Positions 17,599-26,732 of a stretch of DNA of 64,000 bases are shown piece by piece. Position 1 is the first letter of the stretch. Every line of letters begins with the position of its first letter. This DNA comes from an uncultured Candidatus Entotheonella sp. (GTDB lineage: Bacteria > Tectomicrobia > Entotheonellia > Entotheonellales > Entotheonellaceae), in contig OY282375.1 in NCBI GenBank assembly GCA_958295825.1, positions 2,341,489-2,405,488 of the forward strand, read 5' to 3'. Under the pieces are notes generated by a model. It searched no databases, was not told the origin of the DNA, and saw only the letters and a program-made list of their open reading frames with translations. Both the position numbers and the translations under genes were made by a program.

Positions 17599-18156
17599 CT
17601 ACAAGCAAGCCAGCATCTCGGTGATAATCTCCTCCGGTTCTGCCAGTCTTCCAACCCCCTCCCCTTCCTTTGCACTTGCCAGTTGACCGTATCGTGGCTC
17701 AATGATTTGAACGCCCCGCCCGCGCAGGGTGTCGAGATGCGCCTGCACCACGGCGTTGCCGTACATGAGGGGGTTCATCGCCGGCGCCAGGAAGGTGGGA
17801 ACCCGTTGCGCCAGGGCCACAAACAGTGTGCTGAACAAATCATCCGCGCTGCCGGTGGCGAGCTTGGCGATAGCGTTGGCCGTCGCTGGTGCCACCAGAG
17901 CCAAATCCGTGCCCCGCACGAGGGCCAGATGCTCCATCTGCCAGCCGTGCGCCGGCGCAAACTGGTCCAGGTTGACCGGATGCCCGGAGAGCATGGCGAA
18001 GCCGGCCGGCGTCATGAACTCGGCGGCATGATCAGTCATGACGACGTACACGTCGGCTCCCTGCTTCTTCAGCAGGCGCAGCACCCCCAATGCCTTGAAA
18101 GCGGCGATGCCGCCGGTGACCGCGAGAACCGTCTTCTTGCCTTCCAGATGGTTCAC
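17599..18156 (-). CDS. Flavoprotein, CoaC-like (phosphopantothenoylcysteine decarboxylase domain only)
   Basis: About 185 residues with the HFCD flavoprotein pattern: KKTVLAVTGGIAAFKAL at the N-terminus, APATANAIAKLATGSADDL in the middle and the substrate-loop APAMNPLMYGN. In most bacteria this domain is the first half of bifunctional CoaBC. Here the ligase half is absent, so it is either a stand-alone decarboxylase or another HFCD enzyme (UbiX-like or lantibiotic-type are less similar). GTG at 18156, with AAGG upstream, is the preferred start; an ATG at 18213 is possible. Confidence 0.8.
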   Translation of the reverse strand: MNHLEGKKTVLAVTGGIAAFKALGVLRLLKKQGADVYVVMTDHAAEFMTPAGFAMLSGHPVNLDQFAPAHGWQMEHLALVRGTDLALVAPATANAIAKLATGSADDLFSTLFVALAQRVPTFLAPAMNPLMYGNAVVQAHLDTLRGRGVQIIEPRYGQLASAKEGEGVGRLAEPEEIITEMLACL

Positions 18157-18354
18157 AACATGCCTTGCATCATCAGGCACGGGCCGGCGCTCAGCCAAGC
18201 GGGTGCCTCGCATCCAACCATAGCACGGTCCGGGAAGGGTTAAACCACAGGAGAGGCAAATACATACCGAAGCGCAAAATCCGTCTTGACTCATACTGCT
18301 CATTTGGGCACTTCATGGTACACAAGTTTCTGACGAGAAAAGAGGAATCAGCCA

Positions 18355-18470
18355 TGTCGAAGAAAGCACTGGGCAAGTATTTCGGGAAGGCTATCAGTCT
18401 TGCCGATGTAATACGCACGTTCACTGACAACGAAACGGCCGGGCAATGGGTCGTAGAAGCAGTTTCATAA
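18355..18470 (+). pseudogene. N-terminal remnant of an IS1595-family transposase
   Basis: A 38-residue frame MSKKALGKYFGKAISLADVI... followed by a region like NETAGQWVVEAV. It matches the conserved N-terminus of IS1595 transposases (GISLxxLxxxFPdExxAxxWFE). It has a good ribosome-binding site (AGAGGA) but stops before the zinc ribbon. The rest of the gene is missing. Confidence 0.6.
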
Positions 18471-18589
18471 CTTAGCTTCCTATCAGAGTGAATCAAGCGA
18501 TGAGCAGGGGGAAAAATGGATCCCTTCCTGCCCGAACCCCGAGCCTCGCCTTGGGGTGGACCCAAACCAATCTCCCCAATCGCCCCTGT

Positions 18590-19115
18590 TTCGAGGGTAT
18601 CTTGTAGGTCCTTCACAGCGGCGTGCGCTGCAAAGACCTGCCCGCGTCCTAGCCCTCGCCCAGCACCTATTGGTGTCGTCTGCGCACTTGGGAGGAGCAA
18701 GATGTCTGGCTGACGGCATGGCGCGCCTTTCTGGTACAACTTGATCGCCAAGGACAGCTTGACTGGGCCGAAACCTTTGCCGACGGCAGTTTTGCCCCGG
18801 CCAAAAAAGGGGACCTTGTGTCGGCGCCACCAAGAAGGGCAAAGGGACGAACTGGAATCGGCGTCCGCAGCAGAAGTGAACCTGATCGAGCGGACGCTGG
18901 CGCGGGTATCGGCGCCGCGCCGGGGTCGGCTAGACAAAAGCCCGAACGTCTCATTGATGACAAGGCGGCGGACGCCGACGCCCTTCGCAAGCGTCTGCGG
19001 GCTCGGAGCATTGATTTGATCTGTCCGCATCGCCGCAACCGGGCGTCCTTGCAGGACGGTCGTAAGCTGCGCCGTTACCAACGTCGTCTGAATCACCTGC
19101 TTGTGACAAGTATCA
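18590..19115 (+). pseudogene. Decayed IS5-family (DDE_Tnp_1) transposase
   Basis: Pieces in different plus-strand frames read in the order of an IS5-family transposase: a WEEQDVW segment, FADGSFAPAKKGDLV near 18778, SASAAEVNLIERTL near 18865, and LIDDKAADADALRKRLRA with CPHRRNR after it, then LQDGRKLRRYQRR to about 19085. At least two frameshifts separate them. The expected ending (ERTFAWL...) is lost. No inverted repeats were identified. Confidence 0.65.
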
Positions 19116-19231
19116 GATAGTCATGAAACCACCTCATATGGCCTCCAAGGCGTATTTGTGGATGTGAAGTGATACAGTCGCTTTGTCTCTGGCATCTGTT
19201 CTTCCTTACTTAACTTAGGGCCTGTTGACAT

Positions 19232-19600
19232 TTAGGCAAGCGCCAAGCGAGAACTCACCGCATGAATCATCGCGGCGTAACTGACGTCCGTCTTCTCAAA
19301 GCGCATCGCAAGACGACGGAAGTGTTTGAGTTTACAAAAGAAATTCTCCACCAGATGACGCCACTTGTACATCTCCACGTCGTAGTCGATCTCATCAATG
19401 CGATTCGACTTGGGGGGAATCACCGCCATCGCACCCCGCTCTTTCAACTCGGCGCGCAAGGCGTTGCTGTCGTAGGCTCGCTCTGCAATCAACGCCTCGA
19501 ACGCGACGCCATCAAGCAAAGAAGGAACGCCGATCAGGTCGTGGCGCTGGCCCGGCAGCAGGACGAATTTCACCAAATTGCCCAGGGCGTCGACCCTCAC
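19232..19600 (-). CDS. IS5-family transposase, C-terminal frame (orfB)
   Basis: 122 residues from GTG: VRVDALGNLVKFVLLPGQRHD, then ALIAERAYDSNALRAELKER (second catalytic Asp) and the YKWRHLVENFFCKLKHFRR segment (catalytic Glu). It overlaps the upstream frame by 4 nt and is normally expressed by translational frameshifting from it. Confidence 0.8.
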   Translation of the reverse strand: MRVDALGNLVKFVLLPGQRHDLIGVPSLLDGVAFEALIAERAYDSNALRAELKERGAMAVIPPKSNRIDEIDYDVEMYKWRHLVENFFCKLKHFRRLAMRFEKTDVSYAAMIHAVSSRLALA

Positions 19601-19983
19601 GCTGATCTTCGTGCTTGGGCCACCTCGCGAGCGACCGACGGCTTGGCTGCGGGTCCCCCTTTAGCCCCGGCGCCGTGTTGATGGAGCCGTACGATGGCGC
19701 CGTCGACCAGCACGTACTCGAAGTCGGCGGCGGCTGATAATTCCTTGAAGACTCGCTCGAAGACGCCTTTGTGCGCCCACCTCCGGAAACGTTGGAACAC
19801 CGAGTTCCACAGCCCGAACTCGCTGGGTAAATCGCGCCATGGAGCTCCGGTGCGAGCCATCCACAGGACGGCTTCGAGGAACTCCCGATTGTCTCTTGCG
19901 GAGCGTCCTGGGTCGCCGTTCTTTCCAGGTAGTAGGGGCGCCACGCGTGCCCATTGCGAGTCGCTGAGGATTCTTCGCACCAT
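19597..19983 (-). CDS. IS5-family transposase, N-terminal frame (orfA)
   Basis: 128 residues starting MVRRILSDSQWARVAPLLPG. It includes FLEAVLWMARTGAPWRDLP, the helix FGLWNSVFQRFRRW and the first catalytic Asp region YVLVDGAIVRLHQHG. It ends where orfB takes over. An intact pair with perfect ends suggests a recently active element. Confidence 0.82.
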   Translation of the reverse strand: MVRRILSDSQWARVAPLLPGKNGDPGRSARDNREFLEAVLWMARTGAPWRDLPSEFGLWNSVFQRFRRWAHKGVFERVFKELSAAADFEYVLVDGAIVRLHQHGAGAKGGPAAKPSVAREVAQARRSA

Positions 19984-20211
19984 GTGTCCACCTCCACTTG
20001 GTAATTTGGATTGAGGGTTGAATTCCCCTCAATTACAGACGATGGACTATATGAATGTCAACAGGCCCTAGTTGCTTAGACCAACTTCGCATCAGCCTCC
20101 ATTATGTAACCTTTCAGTCGGCGTAGACGCTGGACGAAACGGGCTTCGGGGGAATGCCCCACCGTCCCCGGGCAAGGTCGGCGTGGTTGCTGAAGGCGGT
20201 CAATCGTCGGT

Positions 20212-20246
20212 GGGGCAGGGCGGCCCTTTGCCGACCGCCCTGCCCC
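20212..20246. terminator. 12-bp GC hairpin downstream of the ankyrin gene
   Basis: GGGGCAGGGCGG (20212-20223) pairs exactly with 20235-20246 across an 11-nt loop. It lies 130 nt beyond the ankyrin stop. No T-run follows, so a terminator role is only possible. Confidence 0.4.
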
Positions 20247-20376
20247 GGGAAGTGGGGCGGCGGTGGGAAGCGCCGGCGGGCGGCGATCCGCGCTGGACAC
20301 CGCCGCGGCCGGTCAGCACGCTGGCCTTGAGCCAGCCCACCGGTTTGTTTCCCCGGCTCTCCAGTTAACACCTTGG

Positions 20377-22065
20377 CTAGAACCGTCCGTCGTTCAGGCG
20401 CCTGTACACGTCGTGGCCTTTGAGTTCCTCCCGGCCCTTGGCGTAATCCCAAGGGTAGTTGCCATCGGCGTCTTTTGCGCTCGGGGCAGCGCCGGCGTCG
20501 AGCAGAACCCGGATGACGGCGGGGTTCTCGTTGAGCGCCGCCGCCCAATGCAGGGGAGTCCCGCCGTTGTTGCTCCGGGCATTGGGGTCCGCGTGGGCGT
20601 CGAGCAGAACCTGGATAACGGCAGGGTTCTCGTTGAACTCTGCCGCCACGTGCAGGGGAGTCCGGCCGTCCTCGGCCCGGGCATTGGGATTCGCGTGGGC
20701 GTCGAGCAGAATCTGGATGACGGCGGGGTTCTCGTTCAACCGTGCCGCCCAATGCAGGGGCGTCCAGTCGTCTTCGTCCCAGGCATTGGGGTCGGCGCCA
20801 GCGGCGGCCAATGCCTGGATGACGGCGGGGTTCTCGTTCTCCGCCGCCAAGTGCAGGGGAGTCGAGCCGTCGTACCCGGTCCGGGCATTGGGGTCGGCGC
20901 CAGCGGCGGCCAATGCCTGGATGACGGCGGGGTTCTCGTTCTCCGCCGCCAAGTGCAGGGGAGTCCGGCCGTGCTCCCGGGCATTGGGGTCCGCGTGGGC
21001 GTCGAGCAGAATCTGGATGACGGCGGGGTTCTCGTTCTCCGCCGCCAAGTGCAGGGGAGTCCAGCCGTTCTCGGCCGGGGCATTGGGGTTCGCGTGGGCG
21101 TCGAGCAGAATCTGGATGACGGCGGGGTTCTCGTTGAACTCTGCCGCCACGTGCAGGGGAGTTTCGCCGTTCTCGGCCCGGGCATTGGGGTCCGCACCGG
21201 CGACGGCCAGGGCCTGGATGACGGCGGGGTTCTCGTTGAACTCTGCCGCCACGTGCAGGGGAGTTTCGCCGTTCTCGGCCCGGGCATTGGGGTTCGCGTG
21301 GGCGTCGAGCAGAATCTGGATGACGGCGGGGTTCTCGTTGAACTCTGCCGCCGTGTGCAGGGGAGTCCAGCCGTCCTCGTCCCGGGCATTGGGGTCCGCA
21401 CCGGCGACGGCCATGGCCTGGATGACGGCGGGATTCTCATTGAACTCTGCCGCCGTGTGCAGGGGAGTTTCGCCGTTCTCGGCCGGGGCATTGGGGCTCG
21501 CGTGGGCGTCGAGCAGAATCTGGATGACGGCGGGGTTCTCGTTGAACTCTGCCGCCGTGTGCAGGGGCGTCCAGCCGTCCTCGTCCCGGACATTGGGGTC
21601 CGCACCGGCGACGGCCAGGGTCTGGATGACGGCGGGATTCTCGTTGAACTCTGCCGCCACGTGCAGGGGCGTCCGGCCGTCCTCGTCCCGGGCATTGGGG
21701 TTCGCGTGGGCGTCGAGCAGAATCTGGATGACGGCGGGGTTCTCGTTGAGCGCCGCCGCCCAATGCAGGGGAGTCCCGCCGTTGTTGCTCCGGGCATTGG
21801 GGTCCGCGTGGGCGTCGAGCAGAACCTGGATAACGGCAGGGTTCTCGTTGAACTCTGCCGCCACGTGCAGGGGCGTCCGGCCGTGCGCGGTCCGGGCATT
21901 GGGATCCGCACCAGCCTCCAAACAACGGGCAACGTCGGCGACCGTGACCTTTTTGAAGAATTCCTCGGTATTCCACCCTTTGCAATCCGTGCTGGCCGCG
22001 GCTGCGGCCGGAACAAGACCCACGACGAACAACGCCGAGATGATTCCGATTGTCTTGCGCTTCAT
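20377..22065 (-). CDS. Exported ankyrin-repeat protein (about 15 repeats)
   Basis: 562 residues. A Sec signal peptide (MKRKTIGIISALFVVGLVPA, cleavage after AAAAS) precedes a short Cys-containing segment and then about 15 near-identical ankyrin repeats of 32-34 residues with consensus NENPAVIQxLLDAHADPNA and GxTPLHxAAEF. Two alternating subtypes (ILLDAHANPNA and ALAVAGADPNA) show that pairs of repeats were duplicated. Repeats 1 and 13 are almost the same. The C-terminal cap is YPWDYAKGREELKGHDVYRRL. The protein is periplasmic or secreted; extracellular ankyrin proteins in bacteria often bind host or surface proteins. The near-identity of the 99-102 bp DNA units implies recent expansion and a risk of assembly collapse. 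Confidence 0.9.
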   Translation of the reverse strand: MKRKTIGIISALFVVGLVPAAAAASTDCKGWNTEEFFKKVTVADVARCLEAGADPNARTAHGRTPLHVAAEFNENPAVIQVLLDAHADPNARSNNGGTPLHWAAALNENPAVIQILLDAHANPNARDEDGRTPLHVAAEFNENPAVIQTLAVAGADPNVRDEDGWTPLHTAAEFNENPAVIQILLDAHASPNAPAENGETPLHTAAEFNENPAVIQAMAVAGADPNARDEDGWTPLHTAAEFNENPAVIQILLDAHANPNARAENGETPLHVAAEFNENPAVIQALAVAGADPNARAENGETPLHVAAEFNENPAVIQILLDAHANPNAPAENGWTPLHLAAENENPAVIQILLDAHADPNAREHGRTPLHLAAENENPAVIQALAAAGADPNARTGYDGSTPLHLAAENENPAVIQALAAAGADPNAWDEDDWTPLHWAARLNENPAVIQILLDAHANPNARAEDGRTPLHVAAEFNENPAVIQVLLDAHADPNARSNNGGTPLHWAAALNENPAVIRVLLDAGAAPSAKDADGNYPWDYAKGREELKGHDVYRRLNDGRF

Positions 22066-22645
22066 ATTCGCTCCTTGTTTATCAGCGTAGAAGGTGGCTT
22101 CGGCAATCGCCGAAGGTGGGTCGAGTCTGTAATTCTCCGATTTTTCATGGTTCCTTCGCTTGCCACCGCATCCCCGCCGAAGCCCTCTGGTCCGCGCGGG
22201 TGCAGGTGGGGATTGCGCAGACGGACCCGGATCGGCGGCCTTCGATGCGGGTCATGCGGGCTTTCAGGCTGGCGTATATACGCCGCCGCTCGTTTTACCC
22301 CTACCCTCCAACCTATCCTACTCGGATGTCGCAGTCCCTTGTGCCCACGTCGTCGAGCCGCAGCTGTCATTTTTGGAAATAAATGCCACAAAAGCAAATG
22401 CCTTCATCGGACTTGAGGAGGATGAGGACTGGCGCGCGTTCGAGGGAACTCGGTACGTTCTTTCGCCCGAACTTTCTGCCGAAGAGAGACTTTGCTATGA
22501 GCACGAATACGGCATTGCCGACAGTGGCGTGCTGAAGGTCAGGCAACGGCGTGCGTTGATGCCTTATGCCAAGCAAGAACTGTCGGAGCGGCGGTACTGG
22601 CGCAGAGACGGCACGTCGGTTCCGGTTTGGGATATTGGAGATCAG
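22066..22645. other. No confident gene; possible unrecognised fragment
   Basis: The promoter of the ankyrin gene lies here on the minus strand. On the plus strand an open frame between about 22370 and 22645 (SAEERLCYEHEYGIADSGVL, then RRYWRRDGTSVPVW) could be the end of a truncated gene cut by the IS-A fragment that begins at 22646. It resembles nothing I recognise. Confidence 0.3.
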
Positions 22646-22803
22646 GCTCAGGATCTATAAAAGGCTTATCCTTGGGCATGCAGGAGGTTCCTCATGCCCG
22701 AACACGACTTCTGGCTGTCCGACGCGCAATTTGCCCGACTTCAACCCCTGCTGCCGGGCAAGGTGCGGGGCGTCCCACGGGTCGATGACCGAAAAGTCAT
22801 CAG
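22646..22803 (+). mobile_element. IS-A fragment, left end only
   Basis: Starts with GCTCAGGATCTATAAAAGGC, the left terminus shared with the other IS-A copies, and includes the first 36 codons of its transposase (MPEHDFWLSDAQFARLQPLL from 22694). Similarity stops abruptly at GTCATCAG near 22803, where unrelated DNA begins. The right part is deleted. Confidence 0.8.
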
Positions 22804-22842
22804 TTGAGTTAGCCTTCCAGCTTTGGCCGACGGTGAATAGGG

Positions 22843-23620
22843 TCAATTCATGGAGGGAAGAGCAGGAATCCAGTAGCTGTTTCCGCGAACCCGCACGGTC
22901 AATCCCACTCTCGTCAGCCGTCACGTCTTCGTCCTTGACCTTCTCTCCCGTCTTGACCGGCAGGTCGTGAAAGTACGCCAGCGCCACGCCCAGCCAGCGC
23001 GGCTCCATTTTCCCACCCTTCCGGCCTTCCTGCATCAACGCCAGCATTTCGGCTTCGAGCTTCCTGTGCCGCATCCTGTACGCGCGGCCTGAATCACGCT
23101 TCGGCAGGGCTATGTCCGCACAGTGCTTTTCGCGGAGATACTTGACGAGGCCGCTCGGCGCCGCCCGCCGCCCCGGCGCTTGGCGGAGGAACCCGTCAAG
23201 CGCCTTCCGGTCGGGTGGAATACGGTCCATTGTCTCGGCAAACATCAGCAGAGCCGCCGCCGGAGAGAGTGCAAGGCGAACGGAGCGGAGCGTGGTCGTG
23301 CCTGCCGCCACGCGCCGCATCAGATACTGGTGATAGCCGTCCAGGATCATTCGGGTGCGCGACCCCTCCGGGAGCTTTTCCAAGCTGGCTTCGATTCCCG
23401 TTCGATTTCCAGGAAGAACGCCAGGTACTTGTGACTGGTCAAGGCCGCCTTGTGTTCCCCGACCTTCTGGATCAGCCAATCTCCGAAGTCCGCGAACTGT
23501 TTTGACATGCTGGGCAAGCGGAAGGCGGCCTGGTCCATTCGGACGCGCTTGATGGCCAGCTCCGTCCACTTTGCGAATTGGTCTTTCGATAATTCTATTA
23601 GATGCGGAAGTGCTCTAGCC
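22843..23620 (-). pseudogene. Unrecognised accessory gene with two frameshifts
   Basis: Three minus-strand frames join. The first reads LSKDQFAKWTELAIKRVRMD and AALTSHKYLAFFLEIERE. From about 23400 comes IEASLEKLPEGSRTRMILDG with LRSVRLALSPAAALLMFAET. The last, near 22890, reads RVRGNSYWIPALPSMN and stops at 22843. The helical N-terminal part resembles the core-binding domain of integrase-like proteins from mobile elements but has no visible catalytic tyrosine motif. Indels near 23400 and 22895 break the frame. The 3' end abuts the truncated IS-A piece. Confidence 0.5.
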
Positions 23621-23789
23621 GGGTTTTTGTCCCGGTGTGTCGGGGGGCGTCCCGAAAGCGCCTGCGCCTGGCTCCGGTCCGCACTTCCCACCCCTGCCAC
23701 CGGAAGTGGGGTGCAGGTGGGGAATAGGCGCGCCCTTGAGGCGTGCCTGATTCCTGAAAAGTCTACGAATCAGATCGACCACCTCGTGG

Positions 23790-24452
23790 TTATGCACTGT
23801 GCTTCGGCGGTGCCAGCTCAGCAAGCAGGGCCTGCACGATCCGACGTAGTTGCGGTAAGTGGTTTTCGGCGTAATCCCAGACTCGCTCGGGCGTCACGCT
23901 GGCATAGCCATGAATCAACAAGTTGCGGAAGTCGATGATCCGGCGGTGCCGCGGAATCCGTTCGGCGAGGTCAGGGTGAGTCTGCTGCAGGCGGTTCAAC
24001 GCCTCGCCGATAATCTCGAATTTTCGTTCGACCGCGGCTTGCGTCAGCGCGTTGTCGGCATAGGCGCCGACATCCATACCTTCGATGAAGTGCTCGATAT
24101 CCGCACCCGACCGGTCGATATCCGTCAGCAAGACACGTGGGTCAGGGCGCATAGACAAGCTCGCGAGATCGATGATGGCCGCGCGCAGATATGGATTGTT
24201 GATTGCGCCGGACTCGACGAGATCGACAGGGCGGCCCAAGATCATACTTAGAGCTTCGGCAAGGTCGAAGAACTGGTCGAACGGCGCCAAGCCGCTGTCG
24301 GGGTCGAATTCCACCAGAAAGTCGGCGTCGCTGGTCTGTGGATCGAAATCCGTGCCGCGCGCCGCTGAGCCGAACACTTCGAGCCGGGCCACGCCGTAGC
24401 GTCGGCAGACTACCGCCAGTTCCTCCTTCTTGTCAGCGATAGCGATGTGCAT
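23790..24452 (-). CDS. MntA-HepT fusion: minimal nucleotidyltransferase fused to HEPN ribonuclease
   Basis: 220 residues joining two proteins that are normally separate. Residues 1-93 are an MntA-type nucleotidyltransferase antitoxin with GS (28-29) and DxD (D42, D44) in VFGSAARG...TSDADF. Residues 101-220 are a HepT HEPN toxin with the RX4HXY site R176-NLLI-H181-G-Y183. In known MNT/HEPN modules the antitoxin AMPylates the toxin tyrosine. Comparison with the copy at 40784-41218 shows one missing T near 24176 that removes the antitoxin stop (and its INRSRELVYAP tail) and puts both domains in one frame. It could be a self-inactivating single-chain module or a decayed one. Confidence 0.8.
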   Translation of the reverse strand: MHIAIADKKEELAVVCRRYGVARLEVFGSAARGTDFDPQTSDADFLVEFDPDSGLAPFDQFFDLAEALSMILGRPVDLVESGAINNPYLRAAIIDLASLSMRPDPRVLLTDIDRSGADIEHFIEGMDVGAYADNALTQAAVERKFEIIGEALNRLQQTHPDLAERIPRHRRIIDFRNLLIHGYASVTPERVWDYAENHLPQLRRIVQALLAELAPPKHSA

Positions 24453-24522
24453 GATAGACCTCCGTGATGTCCAGGCGGATGGCCGATGCCCTGGCTAGGC
24501 TCAGGACCTATAAAAGGCTTAT

Positions 24523-25787
24523 GGGCACCTCGAAAAATGCCCGCGAACGGTCAAAGATGACAGGGTTGGCAATTCGCTGGCACGTGGCGGAAAATGAACT
24601 CGGCCGTTCAGGGGGGATTCGCCTGTCAATGGGACATCCGGCGTACCCTTCCGCACCCTTGGCGCTTAACCTACCCTCGCCAGACGTTGCAATTGAACCA
24701 GACGCCGCATGTTGTAAGCGAGGTTCTTGAGACCTATCCGCGCCCTCGCTCGTACAAGTCCGATACTGCGAACCAGCGTCCCGCCCATGTCGTTTTGCTG
24801 CGCGCCGAAGACATGCTCTACCCGTGCTCGAAACCGGCAACGACGCCGGTTGCCCGCTTTCTCCCAAGCATGCAACGGACGGTTACGAGAAGCCTTGCGG
24901 TGTATCCGACTTGTCAGGCCCTTGGCTTTCACCTTTGCTTCAATGTCTTTCGACCGGTAGGCGCTATCCGCCCAGACGCCGCGTGCCGTGTTGTCCGACG
25001 TCAACAACTCCTCAAGGACCTGGCTGTCGTGGACCGCCGCCGTCGTCACCCGGTAACGCCGGATCAGCTTGTGCCGACGGTCAACGGTGACGTGGTTCTT
25101 GTAGCCGTAGTGGCTCTTGCCGTGCTTCTTTGTCCAACGCGCATCCCTGTCCTTTTGCCGACGCTTGGCCGGCTTGTCAGTCCAGGCCTCGGGTAGCTCA
25201 CCGCGCTTGACGTGCTCGTTTTCGTCACGACGATTGCGTTGAATGGGAACCGCCACAATCGAAGCATCAATGATCTGGCCGCCCATCGCTCGGTAGCCTT
25301 GGCTTTTCAGGTAAGCGTCGAAATCCTCGAACAAGGCCTCCATGAGGCCAGCCTGTGACAACTGCTCACGGTAGAGCCACACGGTCTTGGCGTCCGGCAC
25401 CTTGTCTTCAAGGGCCAAGCCCAGGAAGCGCACGAAGGACAGGCGGTCGCGCATCTGGTACTCGCCTTGGTCATCCGACAGATTGTAGAGGGCGCACAGA
25501 AGGATGGCTTTGAACATGACGATGGCGTCCCAAGGTTGGCGCCCCGCGTTCGACTTGCGCTCGTCGGGCGGCTTACGCCAGACGCTCTCCAGGCGGCTGC
25601 GGAATGCTTCCCACGGCACAACGGCATTGATCTTCACCAGGGGGTCATTCCTGGCGTCCAAAGCGGCGTAGCGATTCTCGACATCGAAAAAGCCCATCTG
25701 ACCCATGCTCAACTCCTCCCGTCTTGTTGGTTAACGTGGTTCAGTAATTCTAAATCAAGTGGGAGATGAGTATTATTAGAGATGCCC
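24523..25787 (-). mobile_element. IS5-group insertion sequence nested in IS-A
   Basis: 1265 bp with inverted ends GGGCACCTCGAA and (complement) GGGCATCTCTAA, flanked by a 4-bp TTAT duplication (24519-24522, 25788-25791). It carries one intact transposase gene on the minus strand and inserted into IS-A just inside its left end. Confidence 0.85.
24666..25712 (-). CDS. IS5-group transposase
   Basis: A 348-residue single-frame DDE transposase of the IS5 group. It starts MSMGQMGFFDVENRYAALDA and has the InsH-like N-domain (DAIVMFKAILLCALYNLSDD). Catalytic segments are GGQIIDASIVAVP (first D), GVWADSAYRSKDIEA (second D) and RARVEHVFGAQQND (E). The length and continuity suggest a functional enzyme. 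Confidence 0.92.
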   Translation of the reverse strand: MSMGQMGFFDVENRYAALDARNDPLVKINAVVPWEAFRSRLESVWRKPPDERKSNAGRQPWDAIVMFKAILLCALYNLSDDQGEYQMRDRLSFVRFLGLALEDKVPDAKTVWLYREQLSQAGLMEALFEDFDAYLKSQGYRAMGGQIIDASIVAVPIQRNRRDENEHVKRGELPEAWTDKPAKRRQKDRDARWTKKHGKSHYGYKNHVTVDRRHKLIRRYRVTTAAVHDSQVLEELLTSDNTARGVWADSAYRSKDIEAKVKAKGLTSRIHRKASRNRPLHAWEKAGNRRRCRFRARVEHVFGAQQNDMGGTLVRSIGLVRARARIGLKNLAYNMRRLVQLQRLARVG

Positions 25788-25839
25788 TTATCATTGAGCA
25801 CACAGGATTCAAGACTCTGACTCCATCAGGAGGTTCCTC

Positions 25840-26505
25840 ATGCCCGAATTACTTCTGGCTATCCGACGCGCAATTTGCCCGACTTCAACCCCTGCTGCCG
25901 GGCAAGGTGCGTAGCGTCCCGCGGGTCGATGACCAAAAGGTCATCAGCGGTATCATCTACGTCATCCGCTATGGGCTGAAGTGGCGCGACGCGCCCGCCT
26001 GTTACGGACCCCACAAGACGCTCTACAACCGCTTCGCGCGCTGGAGCAGGGCCGGGGTCTTCGACCGAATCTTCCAGGCCCTGGCTGCCGAAGGCGCCGC
26101 CACCAAGACGGTCATGATCGACAGCACCCATCTCAAAGCGCATCGCACCGCCGCCAGCCTGCTCAAGGGGGGGGGCTTTTCCACGCCAGATCGGACGCAC
26201 CCGGGGCGGGCTGAACTCCAAGCTCCACGCCGTCTGTCAACGGCAAGCCCGTCGTGCTGCGGTTGACGGCGGCTCAAGTCAGCGACTACCGGGGGGCTGA
26301 CACGGTGTTGCCGGCTCTACCGGAGGCCTTTGTCATGATTGCCGACAGGGACTATGACCGCGACAGGTTGCGCGAGGCCCTTGCCGAACGTGGCGTCAAG
26401 TCCTGTATTCCAGGCCGCGCCAACCGTAAAGAGCCGAAGGATTGGCGCGCATCGCCACCCGGTACGACCGCTGTGCGCATACGTTCTTCAGTGCCATCTG
26501 CATAG
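25840..26505 (+). pseudogene. IS-A transposase, degraded copy
   Basis: Encodes the IS-A transposase in broken pieces. A 2-nt loss right after the start (MPE...) shifts the N-terminus. A run of nine G near 26167 stands at the normal frameshift position, and about 65 bp around the catalytic Glu region are deleted (KEP joins directly to KDWRASP). It cannot give a working enzyme. Confidence 0.8.
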
Positions 26506-26732
26506 CTGCCACGGTTAGTTTCTGGTTATGAGTCCTGAGCCTAGTGGCGATCGCGCAGACCAGGGCCAACTGGGCGGTGGCCATCCAATGAAGGATGCGG
26601 TACTCGTGGCCGAGGCTTTCGCCGAGGTTGTGGAGCGCATCGAGGGTCCTGGTCGTCTCGGCGTGGGTCTTGCCCTGGCAAGTCATGGCTGGTTCTCCTT
26701 CCTCGGAGGTCGAATCGCAGCGCTGGTGGGCA

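Larger units (their letters stand above)
19218..20068 (-). mobile_element. Complete IS5-family (IS427-like) insertion sequence, 851 bp
   Basis: The ends GGGCCTGTTGACATT (19218-19232) and its exact complement (20054-20068) are perfect 15-bp terminal inverted repeats. TA flanks both sides as a probable 2-bp target duplication. The interior holds two overlapping minus-strand frames that together make one DDE transposase. Confidence 0.85.
24499..26540 (+). mobile_element. IS-A copy split by another IS
   Basis: Left end GCTCAGGACCTATAAAAGGC at 24499 and right end GGTTATGAGTCCTGAGC at 26540 are flanked by CTAG on both sides (24495-24498 and 26541-26544). The element is interrupted at 24523 by a 1265-bp IS5-type element. 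Its transposase is also damaged, so the copy is dead. Confidence 0.85.

Noticed and set aside
20470..21900. Regularly spaced repeats that could suggest a CRISPR array
   Set aside because: The unit is about 100 bp, contiguous and coding for ankyrin repeats; no alternating unique spacers.
20263..22416. 717- and 543-codon plus-strand frames over the ankyrin gene
   Set aside because: They are antisense of the repeated ankyrin units and inherit their periodicity; the minus-strand frame has the signal peptide and real repeats.
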